From the NCBI RefSeq assembly GCF_027484945.1, contig NZ_JAIXRZ010000060.1, positions 1 through 44,543 of the forward strand: a stretch of DNA of 44,543 bases. Direction: 5' to 3'. The first letter of the stretch is position 1, and every line of letters starts with the position of its first letter. Below are positions 1 to 8,047 of the stretch, one piece after another. The notes under the pieces were generated by a model. The model had not been told where the DNA came from. It did no database searches and worked only from the letters and a program-made list of their open reading frames with translations. This stretch comes from Flavobacterium sp. Its GTDB lineage: Bacteria; Bacteroidota; Bacteroidia; Flavobacteriales; Flavobacteriaceae. Both the position numbers and the translations under genes were made by a program.

Positions 1-539
1 ACTTCCAAAACAGCCAATTCGGTGACGACTTTTTTCACGCAGCCCACACCGGTTAATGGAAGCGTACATTTTTTAAGAATTTTTGATTCTCCCGCTTTAT
101 TTACGTGCATCATGGCAACGATTATATTTTCTGCAGAGGCCACCAAGTCCATAGCGCCACCCATTCCTTTAACCATTTTGCCGGGAATCTTCCAGTTGGC
201 AATATCCCCATTTTCGGCCACTTCCATAGCACCTAAAATGGTGAGATCTACTTTTTGGGCACGAATCATTCCAAAACTAAAGGCTGAGTCAAAAAAACTC
301 GCCCCAGGAAGTGTGGTAATGGTTTGTTTTCCAGCATTGATGATGTCGGCATCTTCTTCACCTTCAAAGGGAAACGGACCCATACCGAGTACACCATTCT
401 CCGATTGAAATTCGACCGAAATATCCGTACGTACATAATTGGCAACTAAAGTAGGTATCCCAATCCCGAGATTCACGTAGTAACCGTCTTGTACTTCTTT
501 TGCAATTCGTTTTGCAATTTGATTTTTATCTAATGCCAT
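1..539 (-). CDS. scoB: 3-oxoacid CoA-transferase subunit B (partial, C-terminus outside the window)
   Basis: The first about 179 residues of the beta subunit of succinyl-CoA:3-ketoacid CoA-transferase are present; the gene runs off the left edge. The enzyme moves CoA between succinyl-CoA and acetoacetate, in ketone body or short-chain acid use. The start at 539 gives an N-terminus beginning [13 protein letters not shown]. The family motif SENGVLGMG lies at residues 46-54, and its glutamate (E47) is the residue that forms the enzyme-CoA thioester in this family. The A subunit lies just upstream on the same strand, but the 130 bp between them is filled with short repeats, which is unusual for this normally tight gene pair. 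Family assignment is firm; the physiological substrate is inferred. Confidence 0.93.
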   Translation of the reverse strand, partial: MALDKNQIAKRIAKEVQDGYYVNLGIGIPTLVANYVRTDISVEFQSENGVLGMGPFPFEGEEDADIINAGKQTITTLPGASFFDSAFSFGMIRAQKVDLTILGAMEVAENGDIANWKIPGKMVKGMGGAMDLVASAENIIVAMMHVNKAGESKILKKCTLPLTGVGCVKKVVTELAVLE

Positions 540-540
540 A

Positions 541-668
541 ATGTAATGTGTCAATTTGATAATGTGTCAATGTGATTTTAATGTGTCAATTTGAGAATGT
601 ATCAATATGTCAATTATTTTATTGACTAATTGGCTCATCGTCTCATTTGCTCATTGGCATATTGTCTA
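541..668 (-). repeat. Degenerate short tandem repeat array between scoA and scoB
   Basis: On the + strand AATGTGTCAAT occurs at 545, 561 and 580, with AATGTATCAAT at 596, so the spacing is 16-19 bp. A second block has CTCAT at 634, 642 and 650, an exact 8 bp period. The array ends about 1 bp before the scoB start codon (539). It has no coding potential and no clear terminator. Confidence 0.75.
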
Positions 669-669
669 A

Positions 670-1368
670 TTATTTCTGTCTTACCGTTCGTTGTTCAATT
701 CGTTTTTCAAATTTTTCACCTTGGAAAATGCGTTGCACCATAATCCCCGGAATATGAATTTCATTGGGATCAAGGGTTCCTGCGGGTACCAATTCCTCAA
801 CTTCTGCAATGGTGATTTTGGCTGCACCGGCCATTACCGCATTGAAGTTGCGCGCGGTTCCTTTGAAAATCAAGTTTCCAGCTTCGTCACCTTTCCATGC
901 TTTTACAATGGAAAATTCAGCGTTATAGGCCAATTCCATCACGTGCATTTTTCCTTTGAATTCTCGGGTTTCTTTACCTTCTGCGACCTCCGTTCCATAA
1001 CCAGCTGGAGTAAAGAACGCGGGAATTCCGGCTTGTGCAGCACGGCATTTTTCGGCTAAAGTTCCTTGAGGGGTTAATTCTACTTCGAGTTCACCTGATA
1101 ACATTTGACGTTCAAATTCAGCATTTTCGCCTACATAGGAAGAAATCATTTTTTTGATTTGCCGCTTTTGAAGTAGTAAGCCCAGTCCAAAATCATCGAC
1201 ACCGGCATTGTTTGAAATACAGGTCAAATTTGTAGTTCCTTTGCGCACTAATTCGGCAATGCTATTCTCTGGAATCCCGCATAGTCCAAAACCGCCAAGC
1301 ATAATGGTCATGCTGTCTTCGATACCTTGAAGTGCCTCAGAAACCGTGTTTACTTTTTTATTGATCAT
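670..1368 (-). CDS. scoA: 3-oxoacid CoA-transferase subunit A
   Basis: Alpha subunit (232 residues) of the succinyl-CoA:3-ketoacid CoA-transferase whose beta subunit follows at 1-539. The glycine-rich [10 protein letters not shown] near the N-terminus is the family CoA-transferase I signature. The start is placed at the ATG at 1368 ([13 protein letters not shown]). The open frame extends upstream to 1497, but that part encodes a basic stretch unlike the family and runs into a hairpin repeat element. Length matches the usual 230-235 residues. The two subunits should form a heteromeric cytoplasmic enzyme. The repeat-filled gap to scoB suggests that spacing or transcript stability between the two could differ from other species. 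Confidence 0.92.
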   Translation of the reverse strand: MINKKVNTVSEALQGIEDSMTIMLGGFGLCGIPENSIAELVRKGTTNLTCISNNAGVDDFGLGLLLQKRQIKKMISSYVGENAEFERQMLSGELEVELTPQGTLAEKCRAAQAGIPAFFTPAGYGTEVAEGKETREFKGKMHVMELAYNAEFSIVKAWKGDEAGNLIFKGTARNFNAVMAGAAKITIAEVEELVPAGTLDPNEIHIPGIMVQRIFQGEKFEKRIEQRTVRQK

Positions 1369-1476
1369 AAGGGAAAATTCGTTGTTTTTGTGGCGTAAAT
1401 TTAGGAAAATAAGCCTAAGAAATTGAGTTGATCCCATAAAAAAATCCCGCCCAAATTTGAACAGGATTCTGGTATT

Positions 1477-1567
1477 TAGCCCTGATGGAAGCGGCATCCC
1501 CGTAACGAAGTGTAGGGACCTGCCTTATTCGGCAGGCAGATACAGCGGACAGCAGGAAAATGCTCCT
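1477..1567 (+). repeat. REP-like hairpin element, copy A
   Basis: A non-coding element lies between the PBP1A stop and scoA. It begins TAGCCCTGATGGAAGCGG, then a perfect 6 bp hairpin CCTGCC/GGCAGG (1519-1536), then GATACAGCGGACAGCAGG and GCTCCTAA. It has the same architecture as copies at 7376, 13888 and 36685: a left flank ending ATCC, a variable stem-loop, and a right flank starting GAT with an AGCG core. It may also act as a transcript-end hairpin for the PBP1A operon. Confidence 0.6.
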
Positions 1568-1569
1568 AA

Positions 1570-3897
1570 TTAGAGACCTTTAAATTCATCCAAATTTTGA
1601 TCATCTACCGGATCAACTGCCGTTGAGTCGCTGGAAGTAGAAGAACTACGAGAACTCCAGCAATCTACTTTAATAGCGAATCCTTCTGGTTTTTCAAATT
1701 CGTCCTTGGATATTTGTAGGTCAGGATCTTCGTAGCATTTCTCCATAAAATATCCCCAAATAGGTAAGGCAGCTGTGGCACCTTGCCCGTAGATAGTACT
1801 TTTGAATCGCGCTGAACGGTCTTCACAACCAACCCAAACACCCGCAGCTAAATTGGGCACCATTCCAATAAACCATCCATCGGATTGATTTTGAGATGTT
1901 CCGGTTTTTCCAGCAATCGGATTGGTGAACATATACGGATAACCGGTCCAACGTTTATCACCGCTACCTCCGGATTCTGTGCGTAAACGAACCCCCGAAC
2001 CTTCATCGGTCACCCCTTCTAATAATTTAATTACAGCAAATGCTACATCTTTATTGAGTACATCATGTGATTCGGGTGCCGGTTCATAGAGGACCGCACC
2101 ATTTTTATCTTCAATGCGTTGAATAAATTGCGGTTTGATATACACCCCTTGATTAGCAAAAGTAGCGTAGGCTGCAACCATATCTTGTACGGTAATATCA
2201 ACGGCCCCTAAAGCAATTGAGGGCTGAAGGGGAATTTCGGTGGTTACCCCTAATTTTTTGGTCAGCTCTACCACCGGTTCAGGCCCTGTTTTGTCAATTA
2301 GTTTTGCCGATACCGTATTTATAGAGTAAGCTAGTGCTTTTTTCAAAGTTACCATTCCGCGGTATTGGTGGTCGGAGTTGCGCGGTTCCCAATCTTCAGT
2401 TACATGATGACGCCCTTTACGAATCATAAAAGGCCCATCAATAATGGTATCACAAGGAGACATGTCTAACTGTTCGATTGCCGTAGCATAAACAAAAGGT
2501 TTAAAGGTCGACCCCACTTGACGCGCGCCTTGTCCCACGTGATCATATTGAAAGTATTTATAATTGATACCCCCAACCCAAGCTTTAATATGACCCGTTT
2601 GTGGTTCCATTGCCATTAAACCCGCTTGTAAGAAATGTTTGTAGTAGCGAATCGAGTCCAACGGTGTCATAATGGTATCGCGTTCTCCTTCCCAAGTAAA
2701 TAGGGTCATTTTGGTTTTTTTATTAAACGACGCAATGATTTCTTCCTCTGATTTTTCATCGGCTTTTAAAATCCTCCAACGTTCAGAGTTACGCATCGAT
2801 TGATTGATGATTTTATCCGTTTCTTCTGGAGTAATGTTAACAAAAGGCGCATTTTTATTGTCTTTTTGTTGTATGAAAAATTCTTCTTGTAAGTTTTTCA
2901 TGTGTTCTTTTACCGCTTCTTCGGCATGTTCTTGCATTTTAGAATCTAGAGTGGTATAAATTTTCAAACCATCACCATAAATATCATATTCTTCACCATC
3001 CGGACTTTTATGATCTTTCACCCAATTTTTCATAAAGTCACGCAAGTATTCACGAAAGTATGTGGCCAATCCATCGTAATGATTTTCGGGATGAAAATCC
3101 AATTGTATAGGTTGTTTTTCGAGCATTTCTTTTGCCGATTCTTCCAACTTATTATTGCGCACCATTTGTTGCAAAACAATATTTCGACGTTTAGTTGAAC
3201 GCTCGGGAAAACGTTTGGGATTAAAGCGCGAAGGGTTAGTTAACATGCCCACTAAGGCTGCACTTTCATTAATGGTCAAATCTTTGGGTTCTTTATTAAA
3301 ATATACTTTTGTAGCCGAACGAATACCAACGGCACCATTTACAAAATCGACTTGGTTAAAATACAAAGCGATGATCTCATTTTTGGTATACTGACGCTCT
3401 AAACGCACAGCAATAATCCATTCTTTAGCCTTTTGAATTACACGAAACAAAGGAAATTTTGAGCCTTCCCCATGAAACAATAATTTAGCCAATTGTTGCG
3501 TAATAGTACTCGCTCCTCCGTTTGCCCCAAGTTTTAATGCAGCACCAACAGTGCGTTTAGCATCGATACCGGAGTGTTCATAAAAACGTTCATCTTCTGT
3601 AGACACTAATGCATCAACGAGATGTTTGGGTAAATCTTTGTATTTAACAGCCGTTCGGTTTTCGTTATAAAATTTTCCTAAGACAACACCATCACTAGAA
3701 ATGATTTCGGTGGCCAAATTGGAGTTTGGATTTTCTAAATCTTCAAACGAAGGCATTGCCCCAAATAATCCCCAAGAAGCAAAAAGAAAAAATAAAATCA
3801 CACTTCCTAAAGTGTAAAAAAACAAACGCCAGAACTTCTTCTGGTAATAGTTGATGTCTTTCTCGACAGCCGTGTTTTTGTTTTTGTTTTGTGCCAT
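1570..3897 (-). CDS. Class A penicillin-binding protein 1A (transglycosylase/transpeptidase)
   Basis: Bifunctional peptidoglycan synthase of 775 residues, anchored in the inner membrane. A membrane segment lies at about 23-47. The GT51 glycosyltransferase domain has the catalytic-glutamate motif STEDERFYEHSG (E101) and GGASTITQQ (127-135). The transpeptidase domain has the three active-site motifs S463-T-F-K466, S525-I-N527 and K664-T-G666. The last about 40 residues are a Ser/Asp-rich low-complexity tail. It polymerises lipid II glycan strands and cross-links stem peptides in the periplasm. It is the third gene of ricT-gldH-PBP1A; its ATG lies 2 bp after the gldH stop, so the genes are surely cotranscribed. 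Confidence 0.97.
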   Translation of the reverse strand: MAQNKNKNTAVEKDINYYQKKFWRLFFYTLGSVILFFLFASWGLFGAMPSFEDLENPNSNLATEIISSDGVVLGKFYNENRTAVKYKDLPKHLVDALVSTEDERFYEHSGIDAKRTVGAALKLGANGGASTITQQLAKLLFHGEGSKFPLFRVIQKAKEWIIAVRLERQYTKNEIIALYFNQVDFVNGAVGIRSATKVYFNKEPKDLTINESAALVGMLTNPSRFNPKRFPERSTKRRNIVLQQMVRNNKLEESAKEMLEKQPIQLDFHPENHYDGLATYFREYLRDFMKNWVKDHKSPDGEEYDIYGDGLKIYTTLDSKMQEHAEEAVKEHMKNLQEEFFIQQKDNKNAPFVNITPEETDKIINQSMRNSERWRILKADEKSEEEIIASFNKKTKMTLFTWEGERDTIMTPLDSIRYYKHFLQAGLMAMEPQTGHIKAWVGGINYKYFQYDHVGQGARQVGSTFKPFVYATAIEQLDMSPCDTIIDGPFMIRKGRHHVTEDWEPRNSDHQYRGMVTLKKALAYSINTVSAKLIDKTGPEPVVELTKKLGVTTEIPLQPSIALGAVDITVQDMVAAYATFANQGVYIKPQFIQRIEDKNGAVLYEPAPESHDVLNKDVAFAVIKLLEGVTDEGSGVRLRTESGGSGDKRWTGYPYMFTNPIAGKTGTSQNQSDGWFIGMVPNLAAGVWVGCEDRSARFKSTIYGQGATAALPIWGYFMEKCYEDPDLQISKDEFEKPEGFAIKVDCWSSRSSSTSSDSTAVDPVDDQNLDEFKGL

Positions 3898-3899
3898 AA

Positions 3900-4385
3900 T
3901 TATTCGGTCGTTTCTACTCTAAATCCAACTTCCGTGATGCCTTTTAAACGTTCAACACCGGGAACTTTACCGGTTTCGCGAAGTGCTTGTTGAATACACA
4001 CTTTATACGTCCCTTTTTGCGAAAAGGTATAATTTTCTTTGTAGTACAATTTACTTTCTTTCACATCAGAAAAACCATTACCCATTAATGTGCCATCGGG
4101 ATTGGCCATTTTATATTCTAAGGTGTCTACATTCACTTGGTGATTGGGCTGTTCTAGTGAAACAATAACAAATAAATTTTCAAACGGGTAATCTGCATTA
4201 TCCCTAACGTTTAAAAACAAATTGTATTTTTTAGATGGATCCATTTTTGGTAAATCAAAGCATACAATGCTGTCTTTATGCCAAGCATTGCTTACGGATT
4301 TGTATTGGTCAAAAACTGCTTTTTTATCACATGAAGTAAGCAAAACGCCCAATATCAAAAGCACTAAATTAATTTGAACCTTCAT
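3900..4385 (-). CDS. gldH: Gliding motility lipoprotein GldH
   Basis: Lipoprotein of 161 residues with a lipobox LLTSC (lipidated Cys19) after a hydrophobic signal sequence. The body matches GldH, required for gliding in Flavobacterium johnsoniae and associated with the gliding/T9SS machinery. The open frame continues upstream to 4685, but that part only shadows the lysine/asparagine-rich tail of the previous gene; the ATG at 4385 directly gives the signal peptide. It overlaps the ricT stop by 17 bp and ends 2 bp before PBP1A. With the T9SS-tailed proteins at 30421 and 43508, it supports a gliding, type IX-secreting organism. Confidence 0.93.
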   Translation of the reverse strand: MKVQINLVLLILGVLLTSCDKKAVFDQYKSVSNAWHKDSIVCFDLPKMDPSKKYNLFLNVRDNADYPFENLFVIVSLEQPNHQVNVDTLEYKMANPDGTLMGNGFSDVKESKLYYKENYTFSQKGTYKVCIQQALRETGKVPGVERLKGITEVGFRVETTE

Positions 4386-5742
4386 TTTTGTTTTTGGAGT
4401 CATTATTGTTTCTACGGTCTTTAAATCCGTTGCGTTTTTTGTTCCGATTGTTTGGATTTCCTGTACGTTCACCCGTTTCATTTTGATTGGTTTGCTGCGA
4501 ACGGTTGGAAGGGTTTCGATGGGGTTGATTTCCCTGATTGGGATTGTTTTTTTGCGGATTTGTAGCTTGCTGACCCTCAACAAACATACCTTCGCGCCCT
4601 TTGTTCTTATTTCGGTTTTTGTTTTTATTTCGGCTTTTATTTTTAGGTTGGTCAAAACGGGTAATGCTTTCTTGGCCAACCACATTGTTAAATGTTTTTT
4701 CTACTTCTTGCTCTACCTCAAGGGCAAAATCTTCTAAAGAGGCCACTAAGTTGCCGTTTTTATTACTATCGATAATTTCTTTCACCTGTTCAATTCGCAA
4801 TACATGCCAAGCAGCAAAATTATCGGTATAAGCATACCACATTAAGCCTTTGAAAATATCTTGTTTTTGGCAAACCGCATCCCCTTTTTCTGTTTTTAAA
4901 CGGGTTTCATAATCGGGAAAATCTTTTAAAGCATCCATGTAGGTGTCCAATTCAAAATTGAGACAACATTTCAGTTTTCCACATTGACCCGCTAGTTTTT
5001 GTGGGTTCAACGACAATTGTTGGTACCGTGCAGCCGAAGTATTGACACTTCGAAAATCGGTTAACCAAGTCGAACAGCACAATTCGCGGCCACAAGATCC
5101 AATCCCGCCCAAACGAGAGGCTTCTTGCCGGAAACCTACTTGCTTCATTTCGATACGAATTTTGAATTCTGAAGCGTAATCTTTAATTAGTTGCCGGAAA
5201 TCTACACGATCATTTGCAGTATAGTAAAACGTAGCTTTTGAAGCGTCACCTTGGAATTCGATGTCGGAAATTTTCATTTCCAAGTTCAAATCAATGGCCA
5301 ATTCTCGTGCTCGAACCTTCATTGGTTCCTCACGATCACGCGCGGCACTCCAAATGTCAATGTCTTTTTGCGAAGCTTTACGATAGATTTTTAAGAGTTC
5401 TGGCGAATGATAATCGACACTTTTCTTCTTCATTTGAATTTTAACCAACTCCCCCGTCAATGTTACAATTCCAACATCATGTCCCGGAGAAGCTTCCGTA
5501 GCTACAATGTCGCCAATACTTAAGGTTAAATTTTCGGAATTTCGGTAAAATTCTTTGCGTCCGTTTTTAAAACGCACTTCTAAACAGTCAAATGGAGTTT
5601 CACCCGAAGGTAAATTCATATTGGCTAACCAATCGAAGACGGTGAGTTTATTGCAGCTATTGGCGCCGCAAGTTCCATTATTGCCACATCCTTTGGAACC
5701 GTCACTTTTAGACGAACCGCAGGAACAGTTTGTACATGCCAT
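4369..5742 (-). CDS. ricT: PSP1-domain protein, RicT/YaaT family
   Basis: Protein of 457 residues. The PSP1 domain (about 50-300) carries the family cysteine motifs GSCGRELCCSTWLTDF and GQCGKLKCCLNFE. In Bacillus the homologue RicT belongs to a complex with RicA and RicF that carries Fe-S clusters and guides RNase Y-dependent mRNA maturation; its role in Bacteroidetes is not established. Two features stand out: an N-terminus with six cysteines in the first 30 residues (3, 6, 8, 19, 25, 30), and a C-terminal tail of about 100 residues dominated by Lys, Asn, Arg and Gln that looks disordered and RNA-binding. It is first in the operon with gldH and PBP1A. Confidence 0.9.
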   Translation of the reverse strand: MACTNCSCGSSKSDGSKGCGNNGTCGANSCNKLTVFDWLANMNLPSGETPFDCLEVRFKNGRKEFYRNSENLTLSIGDIVATEASPGHDVGIVTLTGELVKIQMKKKSVDYHSPELLKIYRKASQKDIDIWSAARDREEPMKVRARELAIDLNLEMKISDIEFQGDASKATFYYTANDRVDFRQLIKDYASEFKIRIEMKQVGFRQEASRLGGIGSCGRELCCSTWLTDFRSVNTSAARYQQLSLNPQKLAGQCGKLKCCLNFELDTYMDALKDFPDYETRLKTEKGDAVCQKQDIFKGLMWYAYTDNFAAWHVLRIEQVKEIIDSNKNGNLVASLEDFALEVEQEVEKTFNNVVGQESITRFDQPKNKSRNKNKNRNKNKGREGMFVEGQQATNPQKNNPNQGNQPHRNPSNRSQQTNQNETGERTGNPNNRNKKRNGFKDRRNNNDSKNKNEGSN

Positions 5743-5909
5743 AGGTTGAAATATATATTGATCGTCGTTTTACTTAACGACTACGTTTATGCTAAACGAT
5801 TTGTTCGTAAAGATAGTATTTTTTCAAATATGGAAAATGCAAATCGACCCAGTGTATTTTTAACTACTACCACCTGATTTCGAGTAAAAACAGGCTATAA
5901 TTTGCCAAG

Positions 5910-7274
5910 TTAATTTACAATCAAATAAACTTTGTCCGACAATCGAACCCGCGATGGTACGGCAAACGTAACTTTATCACCCGCATGAGCGATTGTGCCT
6001 GCTTTACCATTAATATGCATGGTGGAAATTGTTAGCTCCATTTCGCCGGTAGTCGGACCCACAATTACGATTTTATTTCCGTTTTGTAATGTCCCGTTTT
6101 GCATTTCTACCAAACCAATCCCGGCTTTTACATAGTAATGACTGACGTTGCCCAAAAGTGTTTTTTTCAAGCGCCGTTTCGGACTGATTTGCTGCCGAAT
6201 TGAGGTAATCGCTTTTGCTAAATGGGCCTCAGGTAATACGCCAGAATGCTTGAATTTTAATTTTTCCGATTTTCCTTTCCGAAAAACTTTGTTTCCTACT
6301 TGGATTCCCTTTCGCAATTTCACTTGTTCGGCCAACGGAAGATGAATTGTATCTAAACATTCTTGTGAGCAACAATTTTCCATCGCAGATTGGCATGCAT
6401 CACACTGGATAAACAATAAATGACAGCCATCGTTGACACAATTGGTATGATTATCACAGGGGTTTCCACATTGGTGGCATTGGGCAATGATATCATCTGT
6501 GATACGTTCACCCAAACGATGATCAAATACAAAGTTCTTTCCAATGAATTTACTTTCTAAGCCTTCTTCTTTGATTTGTTTGGCATAATTGATAATCCCG
6601 CCTTCCAATTGAAAAACATTTTTAAATCCTTGGTGCTTGTAATAGGCACTTGCTTTTTCACAACGAATCCCCCCCGTACAATACATGACCAAGTTTTTAC
6701 TTTCTTTAAAATCTTTTAATTGCTCGTTAATGATGGGCAATGATTCCCGAAATGTCTCCACATCGGGGGTGATTGCTCCTTTAAAGTGTCCTACTTCACT
6801 CTCATAATGGTTCCGAAAATCGACTACTATAGTGTTCGGATCGTCTAAAATCGCATTAAATTCCCGGGCATTCAAATGCACACCTTTGTTGGTCACATCA
6901 AAAGTTTCGTCGTTTAATCCATCAGCTACAATTTTGTGCCGCACTTTAATTGTCAATTTCAAAAACGAGAAATCATCTTGCTCAACCGCTACATTTAAGC
7001 GAATCCCACGCATAAATTCATAGGCTTCTAAAGTTGCGCGAAACGCTTCAAAATGTTCGGCAGGAAGACTCATTTGTGCATTGATTCCTTCATGGGCGAC
7101 ATAAATACGACCTAGCGCATCTAGCGTATTCCAAGCTAAAAATAAATCGTCGCGAAATTTTTTTGGGTCTTCAATTTTGGCATACGCATAGAAAGACAAT
7201 GTCAACCGTTGTTGACCCGCTTCATCAATAAGTTGAGCTCTTTCCTCTGCGCTTAATGTGTTGTACAGTTGCAT
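5910..7274 (-). CDS. trhO: tRNA uridine(34) hydroxylase TrhO with an extra C-terminal barrel domain
   Basis: TrhO uses oxygen to make 5-hydroxyuridine at wobble position 34 of tRNAs. The protein shows the N-terminal TrhO domain (1-110) and a rhodanese domain with the active loop CTGGIRCEK (Cys199). It then has the family Cys-rich zinc-binding segment (about 266-306, starting CHQCGNPCDNHTNC). At 454 residues it is about 100 longer than E. coli TrhO. Residues about 374-454 form an added beta-rich domain (YYVKAGIGLVE, NGNKIVIVGPTTGEME, SDKVYLIV) resembling the C-terminal barrel of U32 peptidase-like proteins, which include TrhP, the oxygen-independent enzyme for the same modification. The TrhO call is firm; the barrel assignment is inferred from sequence pattern. 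Confidence 0.92.
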   Translation of the reverse strand: MQLYNTLSAEERAQLIDEAGQQRLTLSFYAYAKIEDPKKFRDDLFLAWNTLDALGRIYVAHEGINAQMSLPAEHFEAFRATLEAYEFMRGIRLNVAVEQDDFSFLKLTIKVRHKIVADGLNDETFDVTNKGVHLNAREFNAILDDPNTIVVDFRNHYESEVGHFKGAITPDVETFRESLPIINEQLKDFKESKNLVMYCTGGIRCEKASAYYKHQGFKNVFQLEGGIINYAKQIKEEGLESKFIGKNFVFDHRLGERITDDIIAQCHQCGNPCDNHTNCVNDGCHLLFIQCDACQSAMENCCSQECLDTIHLPLAEQVKLRKGIQVGNKVFRKGKSEKLKFKHSGVLPEAHLAKAITSIRQQISPKRRLKKTLLGNVSHYYVKAGIGLVEMQNGTLQNGNKIVIVGPTTGEMELTISTMHINGKAGTIAHAGDKVTFAVPSRVRLSDKVYLIVN

Positions 7275-7375
7275 ACTATAAACGAATTAAGTGAGATAAA
7301 TTGAATTCACAATGGCAGAATTCATGGACAAAGGTACATTTTTATTTTAATTTTCATCTTTTGGGCGCATCCCCA

Positions 7376-7434
7376 GGGGTCGGGCTATTCGCTACAATCG
7401 TTGGGAAACCCCAACGGATTTTCACTCCTATCCC
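7376..7434 (-). repeat. REP-like hairpin element, copy B
   Basis: Read on the minus strand: GGGATAGGAGTGAAAATCC, a perfect 7 bp stem (CGTTGGG/CCCAACG, 7399-7416), then GATTGTAGCGAATAGCCCGA. The 11-mer AGTGAAAATCC and the 9-mer CCCGACCCC recur exactly in copy C at 13888. The element sits in the gap between trhO and the bacilliredoxin gene and has no coding potential. Confidence 0.65.
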
Positions 7435-7485
7435 TTGCGCGAAGTGCTGCTTATGATAACATTTAATAGCGCTAAGTTTTATAAA

Positions 7486-7522
7486 CAAAAAACCCACAAA
7501 GGTTATCCAATGTGGGTTTATT
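7486..7522 (-). terminator. Rho-independent terminator of the bacilliredoxin gene
   Basis: Perfect 9 bp stem AAACCCACA (7490-7498) / TGTGGGTTT (7511-7519) with a 12 nt loop. On the minus strand the stem is followed by a T-rich run. It starts 18 bp beyond the stop of the gene at 7540. Confidence 0.85.
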
Positions 7523-7539
7523 TTTAGGGTTTAAGCAAC

Positions 7540-7950
7540 TTAACAGAATTCTCCGTAGGCCTCTTTTAAATTTTCTGCAATCATTTCTGCAGGGCGGCCT
7601 TCGATATGGTGGCGTTCCAACATGTGAACCAATTCGCCATCTTTAAATAACGCCATACTAGGCGATGAAGGAGGGAACGGAAACATATGTTGACGTGCTG
7701 CATCGACTGCTTCGCGATCAACACCAGCAAATACTGTAATTAAATGATCAGGTTTTTTGGTGCCTTCTAAACTCATTTTAGCTCCTGGACGTGCATTTCG
7801 AGCCGCACAGCCACATACAGAGTTTACAACAACTAATGTAGTCCCATTTTGTTTAATTGCGTTTTCTACCGCTTCAGATGTATATACGTTTTGAAAACCG
7901 GCATCTGTTAATTCAGCACGCATTGGTTTTACCATTTCTTCTGGATACAT
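7540..7950 (-). CDS. BrxA/BrxB family bacilliredoxin
   Basis: Thiol-disulfide protein of 136 residues in the YphP/YqiW family, with the characteristic C46-G-C48 motif in VVNSVCGCAARNARPG. In Firmicutes these proteins remove bacillithiol mixed disulfides from oxidised proteins; some Bacteroidetes make bacillithiol, so the same role is plausible. It is a cytoplasmic single-domain thioredoxin fold of full length for the family. It is transcribed alone, with its own terminator downstream and more than 90 bp to the next gene upstream. Confidence 0.93.
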   Translation of the reverse strand: MYPEEMVKPMRAELTDAGFQNVYTSEAVENAIKQNGTTLVVVNSVCGCAARNARPGAKMSLEGTKKPDHLITVFAGVDREAVDAARQHMFPFPPSSPSMALFKDGELVHMLERHHIEGRPAEMIAENLKEAYGEFC

Positions 7951-8047
7951 ATCTTTTACTATTACGTTAATGTACTACAAAGGTACACGATTTTATAAAT
8001 AAAATTAACCAACAAACGATAAAGATTTGTTATAAATTATAAGGTAA

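Noticed and set aside
3900..4685. A 261-residue open frame as the full GldH
   Set aside because: The first 100 residues are a low-complexity shadow of the ricT tail in another frame. The ATG at 4385 gives a proper lipoprotein signal.
5765..5780. Inverted repeat GTCGTT/AACGAC upstream of ricT
   Set aside because: Short arms in a 160 bp gap and no second copy found. Not enough to call a site.
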